A stretch of 64,000 nucleotides of DNA from Flavobacterium petrolei (GCF_003314435.2 NZ_QNVY02000003.1:465406-529405), one strand, 5' to 3'. Counted from the first letter of the stretch, positions 25,241 through 33,371 are shown. Notes: generated by a model not told the origin, from the sequence alone. Numbers and translations are program-made.

Positions 25241-25490
25241 TAAGCAGTTTTGTAAACTGTGCCCAAAAAAGTCAGCAACAAATCTAAAAAACTAAGTTAA
25301 CCTGAGAGTAAGAGTTTACTCTTAGTAGCAATACCATACTCGATACCGCGCATTTCCAATCCGTGCATACGTACTGTCAAGACAAAGTAAATCTGCAATT
25401 CAAGAAGAGGATAATAAAATATATTGTAATTGATTAATAGGAAGGGAATGCTTTGCAAATCGTCGCTTTCAGAACAATCGCTTTTTAAAC
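25241..25490. other. Gene-free stretch after the DUF3781 gene
   Basis: Begins with AGCAGTTTTG-TAAACTG, like the left arms of the attC sites upstream, and includes GTTAACC at about 25295, so a decayed attC is possible. A minus-strand open frame across it ends in RMHGLEMRGIEYGIATKSK, which looks more like a dispersed remnant than a gene. No function assigned. Confidence 0.35.
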
Positions 25491-25534
25491 AAAAAACCAA
25501 ATCTACAAGTAAAACTTGCAGGTTTGGTTTTTTT
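25491..25534. terminator. Bidirectional terminator between array and bicarbonate operon
   Basis: A 19-bp imperfect stem (AAAAAACCAAA.CT.CAAG with its complement) with a 5-nt loop, A run on one side and T run on the other, between convergent transcription units. Confidence 0.75.
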
Positions 25535-25613
25535 GTAAAACAATATCAATGGTCTAAAATACTTTTTTAATTAAAAGCAATTAGTCGGAATCTTAATTCC
25601 ACAAAGCAACTAT

Positions 25614-26579
25614 TTAAAGGTGACACAATACAATTGAGAAATAAATGGGCATTCCAAAAGTAATATTAAAAGGAAACGTTACTGCTAAAGCCATGGGCAA
25701 AAAGATACCTGGATTGGCTTTTGGCACTGCTATTTTCATCGCTGCTGGAACTGCAATGTAAGAAGCGCTTGCCGCCAGTACTGCAAAAATAAAACGGTTC
25801 CCAACATCATCTGTAATAAATTGACTCAAAAAAGCGACGATACAACCGTTGATCAGCGGAAAAACAACTGCAAAGAAAATGCTGAACCAGCCACTCTTGA
25901 AAAAATCATTTAATTTTCGGCCACTTACAATTCCCATATCCAATAAAAACAAAGCTAAAAACCCTTTGAAAATATCAGTCGTAAAAGGCTTAATTCCTAA
26001 GGCTTGTTGTTCGCTCGCTAAAAACCCAATAACCAAGCTTCCTAAAATCAAAAGCACACTTCCATTAGTGAACGAATGTTTAATAATAGAACTCATCTTG
26101 GTTTTTTGAACGTCTTCTTTACTAAACAAACGAATTAAGATTACCCCTATAATAATCGCCGGAGCTTCCATAAGCGCCATTACTGCAACCATGTGACCAC
26201 TGAAAGTATAGTTTTGAATTTCTAAAAAAGAAACGGCTGTCACAAAAGTCACCGCACTCACGGATCCATAAGCTGCAGCAATAGCCCCAGAATTCTCGAT
26301 ACTAAACTTCCTCTTCAAAATAAAAAAAGTATACAGTGGAATTAATCCTGCAATCAAAACCCCAAAGAGTATCGACCAAATTATATCAATGGTAAAATGA
26401 CTGTGAGCCAACTCCTGTCCGCCTTTGAAACCAATTGAAAAAAGAAGGTATAGCGATATAAATTTAGAAGTGTTTTCCGGAATTTCTAAGTCACTTTTTA
26501 CATAGACGGCTACAATTCCCAAAACAAAAAATAATAAGGCTGGATTGGTTAAATTCTCGAACAATAAACTGAAATTCAT
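25614..26579 (-). CDS. SbtA-type sodium-dependent bicarbonate transporter
   Basis: 321 residues, about ten membrane segments, Sbt_1 family. Characteristic stretches: a first half with ISLYLLFSIGFKGGQELA, then AAAYGSVSAVTFVTAVSFL and an acidic/Gly loop, and a mirrored second half with FLLDMGIVSGRKLNDF and AASASYIAVPAAMKIAVPKANPG split by polar turns. SbtA imports HCO3- with Na+ in cyanobacteria; many heterotrophs carry homologues. It is the last gene of the operon and ends next to a bidirectional terminator. Substrate is inferred from family and context. Confidence 0.82.
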   Translation of the reverse strand: MNFSLLFENLTNPALLFFVLGIVAVYVKSDLEIPENTSKFISLYLLFSIGFKGGQELAHSHFTIDIIWSILFGVLIAGLIPLYTFFILKRKFSIENSGAIAAAYGSVSAVTFVTAVSFLEIQNYTFSGHMVAVMALMEAPAIIIGVILIRLFSKEDVQKTKMSSIIKHSFTNGSVLLILGSLVIGFLASEQQALGIKPFTTDIFKGFLALFLLDMGIVSGRKLNDFFKSGWFSIFFAVVFPLINGCIVAFLSQFITDDVGNRFIFAVLAASASYIAVPAAMKIAVPKANPGIFLPMALAVTFPFNITFGMPIYFSIVLCHL

Positions 26580-26612
26580 ATTTGATTATATTTAATTTTA
26601 TTTTTTTTTAAA

Positions 26613-27965
26613 TTATCTGATTTTTTCAAACCGCAATCTTTTGCCTTTTATATCGGTCATAACACTTCCTTTCTCGTACACTAAATTTCCATTTACAAAA
26701 GTAGCATTGATGCTGCTTTTAAAAACTTGCCCTAAAAAAGGAGACCACTCGCATTTATACAACAGAGAATTAGTCGTTATTTCCTGTTCATTATTTAAAT
26801 CGACTAATACCAAATCTGCAAAATAGCCCTCCCGAATATAGCCCCGTTCTTTGATTCGATATATTTCCGCTACATTATGGCTCATTTTCTCCACTACTTT
26901 CTCCAAAGGAATCTCTCCCCGATGAAATAATTCTAAGATTGCTAAAAGGGCGTGTTGTACCAAAGGTCCGCCGGAATGTGCCTGAAAATAATTACCTGCT
27001 TTTTCCGCAATAGTATGTGGAGCATGATCCGTAGCAATAATATCAATGGAATTATTTAGTAGTAATTGCATTAAACCTTTTCGATCCTGCTCTGTTTTTA
27101 TAGAAGGATTCCATTTAATCTTGGAACCCAATCTTTCATAATCGGCATCAGAGAACCAAAGATGATGCACACAGGCTTCCGCCGTGATTCTTTTTTCTCT
27201 TATCGATGTATGATTATCGAATAATTTGGCTTCTGCCAAAGTTGAGATATGAAATAAATGTAAGCGTGTATTGTATTTTTCAGCAATTTTCAATACCCGT
27301 TCAGTAGCACTTAAGCAAGCTTGCGTATCCCGGATTAGCGAATGATAAAAAAAAGGAATATCATCCCCATATTGAAGTTGAAACTTCTGTGTATTCGCTT
27401 TTATAATTGCGTCATCTTCGCTATGCAAGGCGACAAGCGTATCCGTTCTTGAAAAAAGCTGTTCTAAAAAGTCTGGATAATTAGCTAAAATACCGTCATC
27501 ATTATTAAAGTAAAGACCATCATCCGTGATCCCACATACATTTTCAGTATCTGTTTTTAAAGCTTCCTCTAAATTATTTTTAGAAATCCCCATGAAAAAA
27601 GAATAATTAGCTACTGATTTCTCAGCTGCCATCCGGTACTTTTCTTCTAATAATTCCTGAGTAAGCGTATTTGGAATCGTGTTTGGCATATCCATAAAGG
27701 AGGTGATACCACCAGCCACAGCTGCTACAGATTCCGTGAGAAGAGAACCTTTATGGGTTAATCCAGGATCTCTAAAATGAACTTGGTCATCAATCACGCC
27801 AGGCAATAGGTAAAGTCCGGTTGCGTCAATCTCCGTGTATTTTTTTTGGGGGTCTAACACCCCAGGAGGTGCTATTCTTTGAATCCTTTCATGAGATATG
27901 AGTACATCTAATTTAAGTATCTGTCCCTCGTTTACAACTTTTGCATTTCTTATTATGACATCCAT
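26613..27965 (-). CDS. pyrC: Dihydroorotase, Bacteroidota type
   Basis: 450 residues, amidohydrolase superfamily. It closes carbamoyl-aspartate to dihydroorotate in pyrimidine synthesis. Motifs: QVHFRDPGLTHKGSL, AAVAGGITSFMDMPNT, HLFHISTLAEA and ATDHAPHTIAEK. The usual HxH metal pair reads QxH here, a variant I believe is shared with other Bacteroidota dihydroorotases. Its place between Sua5 and SbtA instead of with other pyr genes suggests a second copy under the LysR-linked control. Starts 3 nt after the Sua5 stop. Confidence 0.87.
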   Translation of the reverse strand: MDVIIRNAKVVNEGQILKLDVLISHERIQRIAPPGVLDPQKKYTEIDATGLYLLPGVIDDQVHFRDPGLTHKGSLLTESVAAVAGGITSFMDMPNTIPNTLTQELLEEKYRMAAEKSVANYSFFMGISKNNLEEALKTDTENVCGITDDGLYFNNDDGILANYPDFLEQLFSRTDTLVALHSEDDAIIKANTQKFQLQYGDDIPFFYHSLIRDTQACLSATERVLKIAEKYNTRLHLFHISTLAEAKLFDNHTSIREKRITAEACVHHLWFSDADYERLGSKIKWNPSIKTEQDRKGLMQLLLNNSIDIIATDHAPHTIAEKAGNYFQAHSGGPLVQHALLAILELFHRGEIPLEKVVEKMSHNVAEIYRIKERGYIREGYFADLVLVDLNNEQEITTNSLLYKCEWSPFLGQVFKSSINATFVNGNLVYEKGSVMTDIKGKRLRFEKIR

Positions 27966-27968
27966 ATT

Positions 27969-28928
27969 TTATTTTTGAGTGGCTCTTTTTAATCGGTCAT
28001 TTATTGTTTTACCCAAGCCAAAATCTGGAAATCGTTCGGCAATAATGCAATCGAGATTGCAATGATCCAATCGATGCAAGGCAGCATACAGTTGTGAAGC
28101 TGCTTCTGCTAAATTTCCTGTCGGGGATAAAACTTCTTGTTGTACAATTTTGGGATCATTTACCTTGTTTTGGAATACGACAACTCCAATTTTTTGATCT
28201 GAAAACGGTATCAGCTTCTTCTTGACATCGGCTGTTAAAAAAGTCGTCGTTAAGGGTGCATAATGCTTAGAAAGCATACCTGGTGCCACTGGAGCGATAT
28301 CATCATGGGTAATCATTTTCACTGGCCCAACAACTGCTTCAATATCCTCTACAGCCAAAGAACCCAGGCGGTACAAAATAGGCTCCCCATTTTCAAATCC
28401 TATGATAGTTGACTCTATTCCTCTTTGACAAGCTCCCCCATCTAAAACCATCGGCAATACCTCTTCAAAATAGTCCGCGACATGTGTTGCCGTAGTGGGA
28501 CTGATAGAGCCAAAAGGATTGGCACTTGGAGCCGCTAAAGGATAGGCTAACTGATTCAGCAGGGCTAAGATTACTGGATGATTTGGAACTCTCACCGCCA
28601 CTGTATCTTTACCACCAGTAACTAAATCCGGAATGGCAATTTGCTTTTTTAAAACTAAAGTTAAAGGTCCTGGCCAGAAAGCTTTCGCTAACAAGGCAGC
28701 TTTTTCAGGAATGTCTCTCGCTATTTCAGAAAGCGCAGCTGCGGATTTTATATGAACAATCAAAGGATTAAAAAATGGTCTTTGTTTCATCGTAAAAATA
28801 CTCTCGATGGCTTTTGGACTATAGATATTCCCTGCTAATCCATAAACCGTTTCAGTAGGAATACCAATGATTTGATCTTGATCTAACAGCGCTACGGCCT
28901 TTTGAATCGAATTACTAATTGTACTCAT
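27969..28928 (-). CDS. L-threonylcarbamoyladenylate synthase (Sua5/YwlC type)
   Basis: 319 residues, the long Sua5 form. The YrdC-like domain (about 1-200; GIPTETVYGLAGN, MKQRPFFNPLIVH, APSANPFGSISPT) makes threonylcarbamoyl-AMP from threonine, ATP and bicarbonate for the t6A tRNA modification. A C-terminal Sua5 domain begins after the linker APVAPGMLSKHYAP. Its substrate is bicarbonate, which fits its operon partner SbtA. Likely a second YrdC/Sua5 gene in the genome; that needs the rest of the chromosome. Confidence 0.9.
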   Translation of the reverse strand: MSTISNSIQKAVALLDQDQIIGIPTETVYGLAGNIYSPKAIESIFTMKQRPFFNPLIVHIKSAAALSEIARDIPEKAALLAKAFWPGPLTLVLKKQIAIPDLVTGGKDTVAVRVPNHPVILALLNQLAYPLAAPSANPFGSISPTTATHVADYFEEVLPMVLDGGACQRGIESTIIGFENGEPILYRLGSLAVEDIEAVVGPVKMITHDDIAPVAPGMLSKHYAPLTTTFLTADVKKKLIPFSDQKIGVVVFQNKVNDPKIVQQEVLSPTGNLAEAASQLYAALHRLDHCNLDCIIAERFPDFGLGKTINDRLKRATQK

Positions 28929-28931
28929 ATA

Positions 28932-29768
28932 TTAAGGGTTACAGGAATCGCAAAATCCTGGTTCTTCGGTTGTTTTTTGATGGGGATACATTTTTTCGGA
29001 GCTAAAAGAACACTTCTTGCAGCTATAAATAAAACTCAATGTGGAACGAGTGGGTGCTGAACACCAAGAACAAGGCAAGCCCTGTTTCGCATCAGTCACA
29101 CAAAAACCAGGTGTTTTACAACTTGGGCATTCGCTTTTTATCACGTCTACTAATTTTTGTGCAGCAATTTTGATTACACCCATTCGTGTGGGATTATACA
29201 TCGCACGCATATCCGTTTCTGCATAGACACTTCCATGAGCAGACATCAAAAGCTGGAACGAATCCTCCAAATGACTGTTTGTCGTAATTCCTTTAACTAG
29301 TCCTGTGATGTCATCTGGCTTGGTTCTCAATAGTATGGCATGAGACGGGAATTGTACTTTATTTGCAAAATCCAAGAGCATTTCTGTATTGAGGATGTTT
29401 TCTCCGTAAAAATTAGTATTCAGACTCAGTTCGCGGACAACTATTTCCAAATCATTTTTTTTATCGATAAAAATTAAAAATTCGTCATCTGCTTGTGCAA
29501 AAAAAATAGAAGGATGCGAACCAAAAGAACCTTCACTGGCAATGCCCAGATCACAATCAAATTGTTCCATAGCCTCAAGACACTTTGCTCTTACGGTTTC
29601 CAATGCTGTATCTTTCCGATCTATTTCTCCGGAAAAAGTTCCAAAAATATCCGAGTCATAATTTTCAGGAACAAAGCACTGTACACTTAGTCCTTCTTCC
29701 AGAATCGGAACGATCACTTGTTCTTTTTTATGCTTCGTTGCAATCAATAATCGTCTGCCTTCAAACAT
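28932..29768 (-). CDS. DUF6671 family protein
   Basis: 278 residues. The N-terminal part (ATKHKKEQVIVPIL, IASEGSFGSHPSIFF) matches the DUF6671 pattern; the C-terminal 75 residues contain four cysteine pairs (CPSC, CSWC, CKKC, CDSC), evidently two zinc knuckles or ribbons. No enzymatic role is known. It sits 3 nt before Sua5, so it is translated with it; the Zn-ribbon may bind RNA or protein (inference). Confidence 0.75.
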   Translation of the reverse strand: MFEGRRLLIATKHKKEQVIVPILEEGLSVQCFVPENYDSDIFGTFSGEIDRKDTALETVRAKCLEAMEQFDCDLGIASEGSFGSHPSIFFAQADDEFLIFIDKKNDLEIVVRELSLNTNFYGENILNTEMLLDFANKVQFPSHAILLRTKPDDITGLVKGITTNSHLEDSFQLLMSAHGSVYAETDMRAMYNPTRMGVIKIAAQKLVDVIKSECPSCKTPGFCVTDAKQGLPCSWCSAPTRSTLSFIYSCKKCSFSSEKMYPHQKTTEEPGFCDSCNP

Positions 29769-29771
29769 TGC

Positions 29772-30062
29772 TTAATCCTTATTTTTTGCTTTAAGCACTA
29801 CTTGAATAACACCTTCAATTTGCAAATCCATATCATTTACTGCCGCTTCCTTTATAAGCTCCTTAATGTACGCTGATGCATCTAAAAGTGTCTCTTGCCT
29901 TATTTTTGAATGCGGATTCTCTTTATTGAACCGAATCTGATTGCTAAATATTTCTAAATTATGATAGTTAATCTTACTGTTTATCAAAGAAAACAGTACT
30001 TTTCCTGCTTCTGATGGTGAAAACTCCCCTTCAACCAACTTAAATTGATATTCTTTTTTCAT
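29772..30062 (-). CDS. Hypothetical protein, 96 aa
   Basis: 96 residues, cytosolic, mixed alpha/beta (MKKEYQFKLVEGEFSPSEAG; KINYHNLEIFSNQIRF; SAYIKELIKEAAVND; IEGVIQVVLK). No family recognised. Its tight packing (3 nt to DUF6671, 6 nt from the small membrane protein) makes it a genuine member of the operon, so any role is likely tied to the transporter/Sua5 module. Confidence 0.7.
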   Translation of the reverse strand: MKKEYQFKLVEGEFSPSEAGKVLFSLINSKINYHNLEIFSNQIRFNKENPHSKIRQETLLDASAYIKELIKEAAVNDMDLQIEGVIQVVLKAKNKD

Positions 30063-30068
30063 AGCGCT

Positions 30069-30236
30069 TTATAATAAAATTTTATTTTTTTGTAATGTAT
30101 AGGTCGTGAAAAATATTCCTAAACCTAAAAACAGTGTAAAAAACAAGTTGTTAGGTTCTAGGATTGTCAATAGTATTCCAACAATTAGCCAAATCACCGC
30201 AAGGAGTAAACTAATTTTTATTTTTTTATTTTTCAT
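30069..30236 (-). CDS. Small two-helix membrane protein, 55 aa
   Basis: ATG at 30236, TAA at 30069. Basic N-terminus MKNKKIKISLL, a first helix (about 10-26, LLAVIWLIVGILLTILE), the turn PNN, a second helix (about 31-46, LFFTLFLGLGIFFTTYT) and a basic tail QKNKILL. The profile and the 6-nt gap to the next gene mark it as a real first (or second) gene of the operon. Function unknown; a regulator or small subunit of SbtA would be a reasonable guess, by analogy with small partners of transporters. Confidence 0.65.
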   Translation of the reverse strand: MKNKKIKISLLLAVIWLIVGILLTILEPNNLFFTLFLGLGIFFTTYTLQKNKILL

Positions 30237-30340
30237 AGGGATTAGTTTTTGTTATTTTATTTAAGCATATTCGGAATAACCGATCTTATTAAATTCTTCT
30301 CTGAATCAATTCAGAAGACTTTTTTAAATAAACTTTTTCA

Positions 30341-30439
30341 CTAAATCCGATTGGCACCCGCTGCTTTGATAATTTTCAGAGTAGCATCCATGATTTCAGG
30401 ACCTATTACGTCTCTTTTTGCGATTGTTATTCTTTGCAT
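30341..30439 (-). pseudogene. 5' relic of an isocitrate dehydrogenase gene
   Basis: A 32-codon frame translates to MQRITIAKRDVIGPEIMDA followed by TLKIIKAAGANRI and a stop. This matches the N-terminus of Bacteroidota NADP-dependent isocitrate dehydrogenase (usually KITVAKGDGIGPEIMDATL), with the cofactor-loop Gly-Asp-Gly changed to Arg-Asp-Val and the rest of the gene missing. It lies directly behind the -7 box at 30462-30469, so the relic may be an untranslated or mini-cistron leader of the operon. Confidence 0.6.
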
Positions 30440-30461
30440 CTGTTTATGGTTTATTTTTTGA

Positions 30462-30469
30462 CAAAGGTA
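30462..30469 (-). promoter_or_regulatory. -7 box, leftward promoter of the bicarbonate operon
   Basis: Minus-strand TACCTTTG; the transcript would start near 30456 and read through the IDH relic into the small membrane protein gene. Its upstream side overlaps the LysR promoter region. Confidence 0.5.
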
Positions 30470-30495
30470 TATGGGGCTATTCATAAATTTTTATT

Positions 30496-30503
30496 TATAT
30501 TTG
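30496..30503 (+). promoter_or_regulatory. -7 box for the LysR gene
   Basis: TATATTTG; predicted start near 30509, about 20 nt before the LysR ATG. Confidence 0.5.
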
Positions 30504-30513
30504 TAATGATATA

Positions 30514-30530
30514 CATAAAAAATATTTATG
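30514..30530. promoter_or_regulatory. Palindrome over the LysR start codon
   Basis: CATAAA-AAATA-TTTATG, perfect 6-bp arms, whose right arm contains the LysR ATG. A further CATAAA half-site is at 30482-30487. Fits an autoregulatory LysR-type site (AT-rich dyad), but is not proven. Confidence 0.4.
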
Positions 30531-31469
30531 AACTATACACTCCATCAATTACAGGTATTCTTAAAAATAGCACAAAACGAGAGCATTACTAAGGCTGCGG
30601 CAGAACTTCATCTTACGCAACCCGCAGTTTCCATTCAATTAAGAAATCTTCAAGATCAATTTGACGTTCCATTAACGGAAGTAATCGGAAGAAAGCTTTA
30701 TGTGACCGATTTTGGAAAAGAAATTGCCATGGCAGCTGAAAAGATTCTTAATGAAGTTCATGCCATCAATTATAAAACAATGGCATTTAAGGGGCAACTT
30801 ACCGGAAAATTGAAAATTTCCGTCGTATCCACAGGCAAGTATGTTATACCCTATTTTTTATCTGATTTTCTAAAAATGAATCAAGGTGTAGAATTAAGTT
30901 TGGATGTAACCAATAAAATTAAAGTACTGAAAAATTTAGAAAGAAATGAAGTAGATTTCTCTTTAGTGTCAGTATTACCTGATTCGCTGCAAATTGAAAA
31001 AGTGGAATTAATGCCTAATTCGCTGTACCTTATTGCCAATAGTGATCAAAAAATAGCAACAGGAATCCAAGATAAAAGTATTATCGAAACCCTATCAATA
31101 ATCTACCGGGAAGAAGGATCAGGGACAAGATTCGTAATGGAAAAATTTATTGAAAATAATCAGTTGACGGTTCCAAAAAAAATGGTTCTCACTAGTAACG
31201 AAGCTATAAAACAAGCTGTATTGGCCGGACTTGGATGTTCTATTATGCCTTTAATTGGAATCAAAAATGAACTCAACAATCGTGATTTACAAATAATCCC
31301 TGTAAAAGGTTTGCCAATTCAATCCAACTGGAATTTAATATGGTTAAAAGGCAAGAAGTTTTCACCGGTCGCTGCTGCCTATTTAAAATTCATACAAGAA
31401 GAAAAAACAAGAATTATCGAGCAAAAATTTAATTGGATCAATGTAATAAAGGATGTTAATCACGCATAG
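30528..31469 (+). CDS. LysR-family transcriptional regulator, CbbR/CmpR-like
   Basis: 313 residues. N-terminal winged HTH (TLHQLQVFLKIAQNESITKA, AAELHLTQPAVSIQLRNL), long linker helix, and a C-terminal two-lobe substrate-binding domain with VLAGLGCSIMPLIGIKNEL. The layout resembles regulators of inorganic carbon genes such as CbbR and CmpR. It is divergent from the SbtA operon with a shared 89-bp promoter region, the classic LysR-target geometry. Its effector may be a metabolite that reports CO2 shortage; inference. Confidence 0.85.
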   Translation: MNYTLHQLQVFLKIAQNESITKAAAELHLTQPAVSIQLRNLQDQFDVPLTEVIGRKLYVTDFGKEIAMAAEKILNEVHAINYKTMAFKGQLTGKLKISVVSTGKYVIPYFLSDFLKMNQGVELSLDVTNKIKVLKNLERNEVDFSLVSVLPDSLQIEKVELMPNSLYLIANSDQKIATGIQDKSIIETLSIIYREEGSGTRFVMEKFIENNQLTVPKKMVLTSNEAIKQAVLAGLGCSIMPLIGIKNELNNRDLQIIPVKGLPIQSNWNLIWLKGKKFSPVAAAYLKFIQEEKTRIIEQKFNWINVIKDVNHA

Positions 31470-31627
31470 AACAAAATGATTTTGCACATGAGAACTTTGA
31501 CATTTTTTTTAGTTTTTTAAATTTGCATTTCTGTCTCAAAATCGATTTTGACTACCGAGATCTTGTTAAGACCAAAAAATAGGCACCAATCTCGCTCATC
31601 AATAGCAGCTCAATTCATTTAAACTTT

Positions 31628-33178
31628 TTATGATAATTCATTTCCATTGTAATAAATTGTATCGGCTACCGTTTTGTAAGCTTTGAGATAATCAATCGCC
31701 TCAATTTCAGCAGTTGTAATTTCTGAATTATCCGAATAATGATTTGTTTCGTAATGATTTAAAACTCCTTTTAGTTCCAATGCTTTAATTTGTAACTGAG
31801 CTTTTTGTCTAAATCGAGACAATTCCTTCTCTACAATTACTAATTTTTCCTTTGATATTTTTAGCTTCCCTTTTTTGTATTGTGACAAGTTATAAATTTC
31901 AAGTAAATCCATTTCTTCAACTTGCTGGATTAAAATTTTCAAATTGAAAGGGTTTTCAACTAATGGTAAAATAATCCTTATCGATCTAATAATTCTCTTC
32001 ACAACGGTAGGATCTTCTTTACCCCATTGAAAAATCTGATCGTAGCAAAAGTCAATAAATTCCTCAAAATTAAATTCATTTACCTGTATTTTTTTGGAGC
32101 CCAAAGTCCTGGAATCCGTTGAAGGAAATTCTCTTAAGGATAATTCTTTTGCTATTTCCCCTATTTGATCAATACAATTCAAACAAGTCGTTGGATCGTT
32201 CACCGCAGGAGAAATTGCTTTTATCGCAATATCTACCAATTTTCTCACACCAAAATTTACATCTTGCGTATGACTTCTGAACAACTTAACTTTAAATGTT
32301 GTGCTGACAATAGCTCCTATTTCTTTCTTCAAACGAAGTATCTGATTCATTTGGAGTTCCTCGCTAAAAACTAATACCATAAGCGTAGTGGTATCTTTCA
32401 TGATAAATTCCCCTACAATAGGTTTTTGATAGGCGTTTTCAAAAAATACACCCACATCAGAACTACTGATATGTTCCGTTATTTTTTCCAGTTTTTTATA
32501 GTTTACGCTGTCCAAATAACCGGTTTCAAAAGGACTTACGATTTTTACTTGAAATTTATCCGGGTTAATTTTGGAACGTTTGTAAAGGAGGTTCTTTCCT
32601 ATACTCCAATTTTCCTGATACAAATCATTGATTTCTTCAACCATTTCCGTTTTGATTCCATTTGTAATACTGGAAACATTCATGTTTATACTTAAATAGC
32701 TAATCATATTAGGGTAAGACCATACTAGACAATAAAAAGCAAGCAGAGAGCCTGAAGTAAGTGTTAAAAGAAAAGAAGTTTGATAAAAAACGGAAGCTAA
32801 TTGCGGTAATACACACAACGAAATAGTACCCACAAACAATCCGATAAATTGTTGCATCTTGATGTTATTTGACAAAAAATGTCTCAAGATTCGGGGTGAA
32901 AACTGAGAGGATGCCAACTGCATCACAACAAAAATAACAGAGAAAGTAGTTAATGAAATTCCAATAAGAATGGAGATTAAAATAGTAGAAACAGGAATCA
33001 GCCGATTGTAAATTTCCATTTCATTGATTTTGAATTTCATTCCAAAATAAACATAATAGTCAATCGTCAGTAAAACAGACCCAATAATAAAAGCATAAAT
33101 ACCGCTGGTAAATGTGCCCATATGTTTTATACGATGTTCTAAAATACTTTTGACCCGTTGTCTTAATTTTTGTATCAT
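31628..33178 (-). CDS. DUF2254 membrane protein
   Basis: 516 residues. Four transmembrane helices in the first 165 residues (TFTSGIYAFIIGSVLLTID; IPVSTILISILIGISLTTF; MQQFIGLFVGTISLCVLPQ; TSFLLTLTSGSLLAFYCL), then a large cytoplasmic part including RKLVDIAIKAISPAVNDPTT, the hallmark segment of DUF2254. Function unknown. It converges with the LysR gene and may or may not belong to the module. There is no terminator of classical form between them. Confidence 0.8.
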   Translation of the reverse strand: MIQKLRQRVKSILEHRIKHMGTFTSGIYAFIIGSVLLTIDYYVYFGMKFKINEMEIYNRLIPVSTILISILIGISLTTFSVIFVVMQLASSQFSPRILRHFLSNNIKMQQFIGLFVGTISLCVLPQLASVFYQTSFLLTLTSGSLLAFYCLVWSYPNMISYLSINMNVSSITNGIKTEMVEEINDLYQENWSIGKNLLYKRSKINPDKFQVKIVSPFETGYLDSVNYKKLEKITEHISSSDVGVFFENAYQKPIVGEFIMKDTTTLMVLVFSEELQMNQILRLKKEIGAIVSTTFKVKLFRSHTQDVNFGVRKLVDIAIKAISPAVNDPTTCLNCIDQIGEIAKELSLREFPSTDSRTLGSKKIQVNEFNFEEFIDFCYDQIFQWGKEDPTVVKRIIRSIRIILPLVENPFNLKILIQQVEEMDLLEIYNLSQYKKGKLKISKEKLVIVEKELSRFRQKAQLQIKALELKGVLNHYETNHYSDNSEITTAEIEAIDYLKAYKTVADTIYYNGNELS

Positions 33179-33275
33179 AATTTAAATTTCAATAGATAAA
33201 TATAGCCGAAATATGTCTTTATCCGAATGATTTAGCTTGCTTTATACATCAAACAGAAAAGTAGTTGAAAAAGTA

Positions 33276-33358
33276 AACTTAGCAAAAACTTATCAGAACT
33301 CATAAAAAGGGGAAATATTGGCGGCTTTCGTAAAGAGAGGTTTTCAGATTATTTGATT
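33276..33358 (+). pseudogene. 3' relic of an htpG gene
   Basis: The stretch around CGGCTTTCGTAAA (33321-33333) matches the htpG 3' end at 21973-22042, with about 80% identity over the last 55 nt and small indels further upstream. In frame it reads AAFVKRGFQII then a stop, against htpG TAFVKRSFEMIK. An in-frame stop and lost upstream sequence show it is dead. A terminator-like hairpin of the next gene follows 14 bp later. Confidence 0.6.
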
Positions 33359-33371
33359 AAATTTTAAACCA

